8,124 nt of DNA from JBGLNJ01 sp964353405 (GTDB taxonomy: Bacteria > Chloroflexota > Anaerolineae > Fen-1058), in contig CAYGWJ010000463.1 in assembly GCA_964353405.1 (NCBI GenBank), positions 1-8,124 on the forward strand, read 5' to 3'. The notes beneath the pieces were generated by a model that searched no databases, was not told the origin of the DNA, and saw nothing but the letters and a program-made list of their open reading frames with translations. Position numbers and translations under genes: made by a program. Below, one piece after another: positions 5,443-8,124 of this stretch; within the stretch, counting starts at the first letter, position 1; every line of letters starts with the position of its first letter.

Positions 5443-5469
5443 GTGTGCGCTTCATCGTGAAGCGCACAC
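5443..5469 (+). promoter_or_regulatory. Leader hairpin, copy 4
   Basis: GTGTGCGCTTCA (5443-5454) and TGAAGCGCACAC (5458-5469) form a perfect 12-bp stem with a TCG loop, the longest of the four copies. Here the pair at 5451/5461 is T-A, where copy 1 has C-G and copy 2 has T-G. No Shine-Dalgarno sequence or intact gene follows: the palindromic repeat at 5499-5559 takes the place of the start region of the ABM remnant. Confidence 0.6.
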
Positions 5470-5498
5470 CAACACCTATAGCGGTTTCTGATTGCGTA

Positions 5499-5559
5499 TA
5501 CGGTCAACTGGATTCGAGCCTTGAGGCGGTTCCGGCTAAAGCCTCGAATCCAGCCCGTA
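5499..5559. repeat. Palindromic (REP/MITE-like) repeat inside the ABM remnant
   Basis: CTGGATTCGAG (5508-5518) and CTCGAATCCAG (5543-5553) are perfect 11-bp arms. They extend inward, after one C-C mismatch, by CTT/AAG (5520-5522 with 5539-5541) and outward by TACGG/CCGTA (5499-5503 with 5555-5559). The inner loop contains GGTTCCGG. The element lies where the start of an ABM gene is expected. It looks like a dispersed intergenic palindrome, but only one copy is in this window. Confidence 0.6.
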
Positions 5560-5561
5560 CA

Positions 5562-5807
5562 CTCAAAAGGAACTCGCCCAGGCAGTCGGTCACGCCGTTG
5601 CTCAAAGGGCAACCCGGATTCAAGGGCGCTTATCTGCTGGGTGATCGCAACACCGGGCGCGGCGTTACCCTTACCCTGTGGGAAACGGCGGCCGATGCGA
5701 CGGCGATGGATACCAGCGGCGTGTATCAGCAGGCCATCTCGCACTTTGCCAAGTTATTCACCGCGCCGCCAACCCGCGAGCAATTCGAGGTTTTTCTGCA
5801 GGTCTGA
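5562..5807 (+). pseudogene. C-terminal part of an ABM-family gene
   Basis: Recognisable sequence starts near 5583 and reads SVTPLLKGQPGFKGAYLLGD, then NTGRGVTLTLWETAADATAM, and ends AKLFTAPPTREQFEVFLQV at the TGA at 5805-5807. PLLKxQPGFKGAYLLxD is typical of ABM-domain proteins. The first strand and helix are missing; upstream codons run through the palindrome at 5499-5559 and the hairpin at 5443-5469, and the in-frame GTG at 5445 is part of that hairpin and not a credible start. It is probably an inactive gene. Its place after a SnoaL fragment mirrors the SnoaL then ABM order at 342-1513. The true 5' edge is uncertain. Confidence 0.72.
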
Positions 5808-5851
5808 GTTACACCGCGAATTCCAGCCAGGTTGGGACAATGACGTCCATT

Positions 5852-5879
5852 TGCCACGCGCCTGCAGAGACGCGTGGCA
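5852..5879 (+). terminator. Hairpin before the racemase operon (possible terminator)
   Basis: TGCCACGCG (5852-5860) and CGCGTGGCA (5871-5879) form a perfect 9-bp stem with a ten-base loop, 44 bases after the ABM remnant. The following CTCTATTGC has no clear T run. It could insulate the operon that starts at 5973. Confidence 0.4.
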
Positions 5880-5919
5880 CTCTATTGCACCATTCTCGTT
5901 TTCTCTCTTGCCCCGTTTC

Positions 5920-5931
5920 GTAGTATACTAC
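5920..5931 (+). promoter_or_regulatory. Perfect palindrome with embedded -10-like box
   Basis: GTAGTATACTAC is a perfect 12-bp palindrome that contains TATACT (5925-5930), a good -10 hexamer, 42 bases before the chosen start of the racemase-family gene. No good -35 lies 16-18 bases upstream. A palindrome over a -10 box is a natural repressor operator; its GTATAC centre is reminiscent of GntR-family sites, and GntR regulators often control hydroxyproline genes. The link to a given regulator is inference. Confidence 0.5.
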
Positions 5932-5972
5932 TCGGCAAGCATCAACCATACTGATACGTGGAAGAGGCTCCC

Positions 5973-7025
5973 ATGCGTCTGGCCCGTATGATTCAAGCTG
6001 TGGATGCTCATGCCGGCGGCGAGCCGGGCCGCGTTATTGTCGGCGGCGTGCTGGACGTGCCCGGCGCGACCATGTTTGAGAAAATGCTGCACCTCCAAAC
6101 GCACGCGGACGGGTTGCGCAAGCTCATGCTGCGCGAGCCCCGCGGCTACCCCACCATGTGCTGCAACCTGATCTTGCCGGCCACGCATCCAAAAGCCGAC
6201 GCAGGCTTTGTCATCATGGAACAGGTCGAGTATCCCGGCATGTCAGGCACCAATACCATTTGCGTCGCCACGGTGCTGCTCGAAACCGGCATGCTGCCCA
6301 TGCGTGAACCCGTCACCGAGTTGACGCTGGAAGCGCCCGCCGGGTTGATTCGCGTGCGGGCCGATTGCGCCAACGGCAAGGTTCAGCGGGTCACGTTCCA
6401 GAATGTGCCAGCCTTTGCGGCATACCTGGATGCGCGACTGGAAGTACCACACCTCGGCACGGTCACAGTGGATGTGGCCTACGGCGGAATGTTCTCTGTC
6501 ATCGCCGATGCCACCGCCTTTGGTCTGCACTTGACGCCGGACGAAGGACGCGACATTGTCCGCGTCAGCGAGATGATCAAAGCCGCAGTGCAGGAGCAAT
6601 TGCCTGTGGCGCATCCCGATCAGCCCGGCTTTTCCGGTGTGACGATTGCGGAACTTTCCGGGCCCCCTACCCGACCCGATGCACACCTGAAAAACGCCGT
6701 GACCGTCTCCACGGGTAAGCTCGATTGGAACCGCCCGTCCACCTGGACCGGCTCGATTGATCGCTCGCCGTGCGGCACAGGTACGTGCGCCAAAATGGCC
6801 ACGCTTTACGCCAGAGGCAAATTGGGCCTGAATGAAGATTTCAACCACGAAGGCATCCTGGGTACAGTGTTCACCGGCCGGCTGATTGGAGAAACACAAG
6901 TCGGCCCATACACGGCCGTTATCCCCACCATCAGCGGGCAGGCGTGGATCACGGGGTTTGCCAGTTACGTGGTGGACGCAGACGATCCCTTCCCGGAAGG
7001 CTTTACGGTAGGCGACATCTGGTGA
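5973..7025 (+). CDS. Proline racemase superfamily enzyme (hydroxyproline epimerase/dehydratase type, Ser/Cys)
   Basis: A 350-residue cytosolic enzyme of the proline racemase superfamily. Signature parts are DAHAGGEPGRV (about 11-21), MSGTNTICVATVLLETG (90-106), DVAYGGMFSVI (167-177), and DRSPCGTGTCA (263-273), with the second catalytic cysteine at 267. The first catalytic residue, Cys in proline racemase and 4-hydroxyproline epimerase, is Ser91 here. A Ser/Cys pair is a known variant of the superfamily, set apart from the Thr/Cys pair of trans-3-hydroxy-L-proline dehydratases. A hydroxyproline epimerase or dehydratase role is likely, the exact substrate open. ATG 5973 is preferred because a purine-rich GGAAGAGG (5960-5967) lies five bases upstream; a GTG at 5958 would add five residues. 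The next gene starts one base after the stop. Confidence 0.9.
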   Translation: MRLARMIQAVDAHAGGEPGRVIVGGVLDVPGATMFEKMLHLQTHADGLRKLMLREPRGYPTMCCNLILPATHPKADAGFVIMEQVEYPGMSGTNTICVATVLLETGMLPMREPVTELTLEAPAGLIRVRADCANGKVQRVTFQNVPAFAAYLDARLEVPHLGTVTVDVAYGGMFSVIADATAFGLHLTPDEGRDIVRVSEMIKAAVQEQLPVAHPDQPGFSGVTIAELSGPPTRPDAHLKNAVTVSTGKLDWNRPSTWTGSIDRSPCGTGTCAKMATLYARGKLGLNEDFNHEGILGTVFTGRLIGETQVGPYTAVIPTISGQAWITGFASYVVDADDPFPEGFTVGDIW

Positions 7026-7026
7026 C

Positions 7027-7449
7027 TTGAGTGATGTTGAAAACAAGATTGACCTGACCACCTACCGACTCAAGGTGACGGGCAGGGTTGAACGTCCGCT
7101 CAGCTTGACCTATGACGATTTGCGCTGCCTGCCTAAAGTCCAGACGAGCGATGTGCTCATCTGTCCGGGCTATTTTGAGGATGAAGCGAACTGGGCGGGC
7201 GCGTCGCTAATGTCCGTCCTGGACATGGCCGGTGTGCGGCCCGAAGCGACGAGCCTCACATTGGTGGGCGCAGACGAATACTCGGCTTCTGTCACGTTGG
7301 AACAGGCGCGTGCAAGCAACAGCTACCTGGCGTATGAATGGGAAGGCAAGCCCATCCCGATCTTGCACGGCTTTCCCGTACGCGCAGTGTTCCCATCCCT
7401 TCAAGGCAACACATGGGTCAAGTGGCTCATCGAAATCAAAGTAGAATAA
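7027..7449 (+). CDS. Stand-alone sulfite-oxidase-type molybdopterin-binding domain protein
   Basis: A 140-residue protein with the oxidoreductase molybdopterin-binding (sulfite oxidase/YedY-type) fold. LKVTGRVERPLSLTYDDLRC (about 15-34) is the usual entry strand. DVLICPGYFEDEANWAGASL (42-61) carries Cys46 in the place of the molybdenum-ligating cysteine, followed by MSVLDMAGV. ADEYSASVTLEQA (about 81-93), LAYEWEGKPIPILHGFPVRA and GNTWVKWLIEIKVE complete the domain. Unlike sulfite oxidases it has no Tat signal, heme domain or dimerisation domain, so it is probably cytosolic and needs a partner. The TTG start at 7027, one base after the racemase stop, points to translational coupling; no strong Shine-Dalgarno sequence is visible. 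The acceptor and substrate are unknown. Confidence 0.85.
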   Translation: MSDVENKIDLTTYRLKVTGRVERPLSLTYDDLRCLPKVQTSDVLICPGYFEDEANWAGASLMSVLDMAGVRPEATSLTLVGADEYSASVTLEQARASNSYLAYEWEGKPIPILHGFPVRAVFPSLQGNTWVKWLIEIKVE

Positions 7450-7464
7450 TCAACGTGATAAGGA

Positions 7465-7488
7465 GGGGCGAACCTGCGTGTTCGCCCC
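7465..7488. repeat. REP-like palindrome
   Basis: GGGGCGAAC (7465-7473) and GTTCGCCCC (7480-7488) form a perfect 9-bp stem with loop CTGCGT. It starts 15 bases after the molybdopterin-domain gene and may also end that operon's transcript. The same design recurs at 7531-7554 and six times inside the transposase gene (two per unit). Confidence 0.8.
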
Positions 7489-7530
7489 AACCGTAGGGGA
7501 CAGACCGCAGATTGCGGCAGACCGCAGGTT

Positions 7531-7554
7531 GGGGCAGACCTACGTGTCTGCCCC
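7531..7554. repeat. REP-like palindrome
   Basis: GGGGCAGAC (7531-7539) and GTCTGCCCC (7546-7554) form a perfect 9-bp stem with loop CTACGT, 13 bases before the transposase start. The stem differs from 7465-7488 only by changes that keep pairing (GAA/TTC against AGA/TCT). Between the two lie partial copies: CAGACCGCAG occurs at 7501-7510 and 7518-7527. Confidence 0.8.
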
Positions 7555-7567
7555 CAATTAGACGAAT

Positions 7568-8124
7568 ATGAGCAAGTACAATCCAGCTCTCCACCATCGC
7601 CGATCAATCCGGCTCAAAGGCTACGATTATTCGCAGGCCGGCGCCTATTTCGTCACGATGGTCACACAAGACAGAGAATGCCAGTTTGGTGAGATTGCCG
7701 AGGACAACTTCCGTCCCAACTCTGCTGGAGAAATGATAGCGCGATGGTGGCAAGAACTGCCCAACAAATTCCCGTCCGTCGAATTGGACGAATGCGTCAT
7801 CATGCCCAATCATTTTCACGGCATCGTAGTGATCGTTGAGGATAAGGGAAGCAAAGAGGGCGAACACGTAGGTTCGCCCCAACCTGGCGCGCCACAACCT
7901 GGTACGCCCCGATCTGTAGGGGCCGACCCGCGTGTCGGCCCAGACCTGGGCGCACACATAGGTGCGCCCCAACCTGGTGCGCCCCAACCTGGTACGCCCC
8001 GATCTGTAGGGGCCGACCCGCGTGTCGGCCCAGACCTGGGCGAACACGTAGGTTCGCCCCAACCTGGCGCGCCCCAACCTGGTGCGCCCCGATCTGTAGG
8101 GGCCGACCTGCGTGTCGGCCCAGA
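7568..8124 (+). CDS. REP-associated tyrosine transposase (RAYT, Y1_Tnp), 3' end beyond the window
   Basis: The frame is open from ATG 7568 to the end of the window (185 whole codons). The start MSKYNPALHHRRSIRLKGYD and YSQAGAYFVTMVTQDRECQF (21-40) are typical of the Y1 transposase family. The HUH motif follows as MPNHFHGIVVI, with the paired histidines at 82 and 84. The catalytic tyrosine should lie in the part not shown. RAYTs cut single-stranded DNA at REP palindromes, and REP-like palindromes do flank this gene (7465-7488, 7531-7554). From residue 98 the expected domain is broken by a 30-residue repeat rich in Pro and Gly (SPQPGAPQPGTPRSVGADPR is its core), present at least three times. 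Whether this protein is still active is not clear. No strong Shine-Dalgarno sequence precedes the ATG. Confidence 0.85.
   Translation, partial: MSKYNPALHHRRSIRLKGYDYSQAGAYFVTMVTQDRECQFGEIAEDNFRPNSAGEMIARWWQELPNKFPSVELDECVIMPNHFHGIVVIVEDKGSKEGEHVGSPQPGAPQPGTPRSVGADPRVGPDLGAHIGAPQPGAPQPGTPRSVGADPRVGPDLGEHVGSPQPGAPQPGAPRSVGADLRVGP
7859..8124 (+). repeat. In-frame 90-bp tandem repeats made of REP-like palindromes
   Basis: Units lie at 7859-7948, 7949-8038 and 8039-8124 (the last cut by the window). Each holds two palindromes. The first is GGGCGAAC/GTTCGCCC in units 1 and 3 but GGGCGCAC/GTGCGCCC in unit 2, a paired change. The second is GGGCCGAC/GTCGGCCC. The first loop is ACGTAG (ACATAG in unit 2) and the second is CCGCGT (CTGCGT in unit 3). 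ACGTAG is the reverse complement of the CTACGT loop at 7540-7545, so each unit carries one palindrome in each orientation. As 90 is a multiple of three, the frame stays open. Confidence 0.9.

Noticed and set aside
6243..7061. Long minus-strand frame opposite the racemase-family gene
   Set aside because: The plus strand carries unmistakable superfamily motifs over its full length; the opposite frame has none.
7604..8077. Minus-strand open frame over the RAYT repeats
   Set aside because: It is open only because a 90-bp repeat without stops on either strand is read in frame. The plus strand has a clear Y1 transposase N-terminus and HUH motif.

Overview
The window looks like accessory DNA from a GC-rich environmental bacterium. 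A member of the Chloroflexota (Anaerolineae-like) is my best guess. That placement is inference, resting on the gene mix (ester-cyclase and monooxygenase-like small proteins, an NHL-repeat lipoprotein, a proline-racemase-family enzyme, a REP-associated transposase), the codon use and the style of the intergenic repeats. No rRNA, tRNA or other taxonomic marker is present, and all convincing genes lie on the + strand.

Left part (1-2567): a patchwork of very small genes separated by repeats. A module of about 280 bp (61-341) recurs at 961-1240 with about 90% identity and no gaps over its last 260 bases, and its first 44 bases recur at 5161-5204. Each copy follows a sequence that resembles an integron attC site; the copy at 887-956 folds into a 12-bp stem with one bulged G between GGCTAAC and GTTGTGC boxes. 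The module ends in a short hairpin and a strong ribosome binding site in front of a small gene. The intact genes are a SnoaL-like protein (342-779) and two ABM-like dimeric alpha/beta-barrel proteins (1241-1513, 1716-1997). Between and after them lie remnants: a SnoaL C-terminus (2000-2077) and a metallo-beta-lactamase-fold protein that has lost its metal-binding region (2283-2567).

Middle part (2639-4963): three ordinary-looking genes: an eight-helix membrane protein of unknown function, a 72-residue hypothetical protein behind a perfect tandem 11-bp repeat that resembles a Pho-box-type operator, and a six-bladed NHL-repeat lipoprotein preceded by a dyad.

Second decayed module (5028-5807): another long attC-like fold and repeat boundary, a SnoaL C-terminal half with no start, the fourth copy of the leader hairpin, and an ABM C-terminal half whose 5' region is occupied by a 55-60 base palindromic repeat. 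This repeats the SnoaL/ABM order of the left part in broken form.

Right part (5920-8124): a perfect palindrome containing a -10-like box, then a two-gene operon of a proline-racemase-superfamily enzyme with a Ser/Cys active-site pair and a small stand-alone sulfite-oxidase-type molybdopterin domain, then two REP-like palindromes and the start of a REP-associated tyrosine transposase (RAYT). The RAYT reading frame contains at least three 90-bp units built from the same kind of palindromes, inserted in frame just after the HUH motif.

The two themes are a possible integrase-free gene-cassette array with a shared leader, and a RAYT whose own REP-like elements have expanded inside its coding region.
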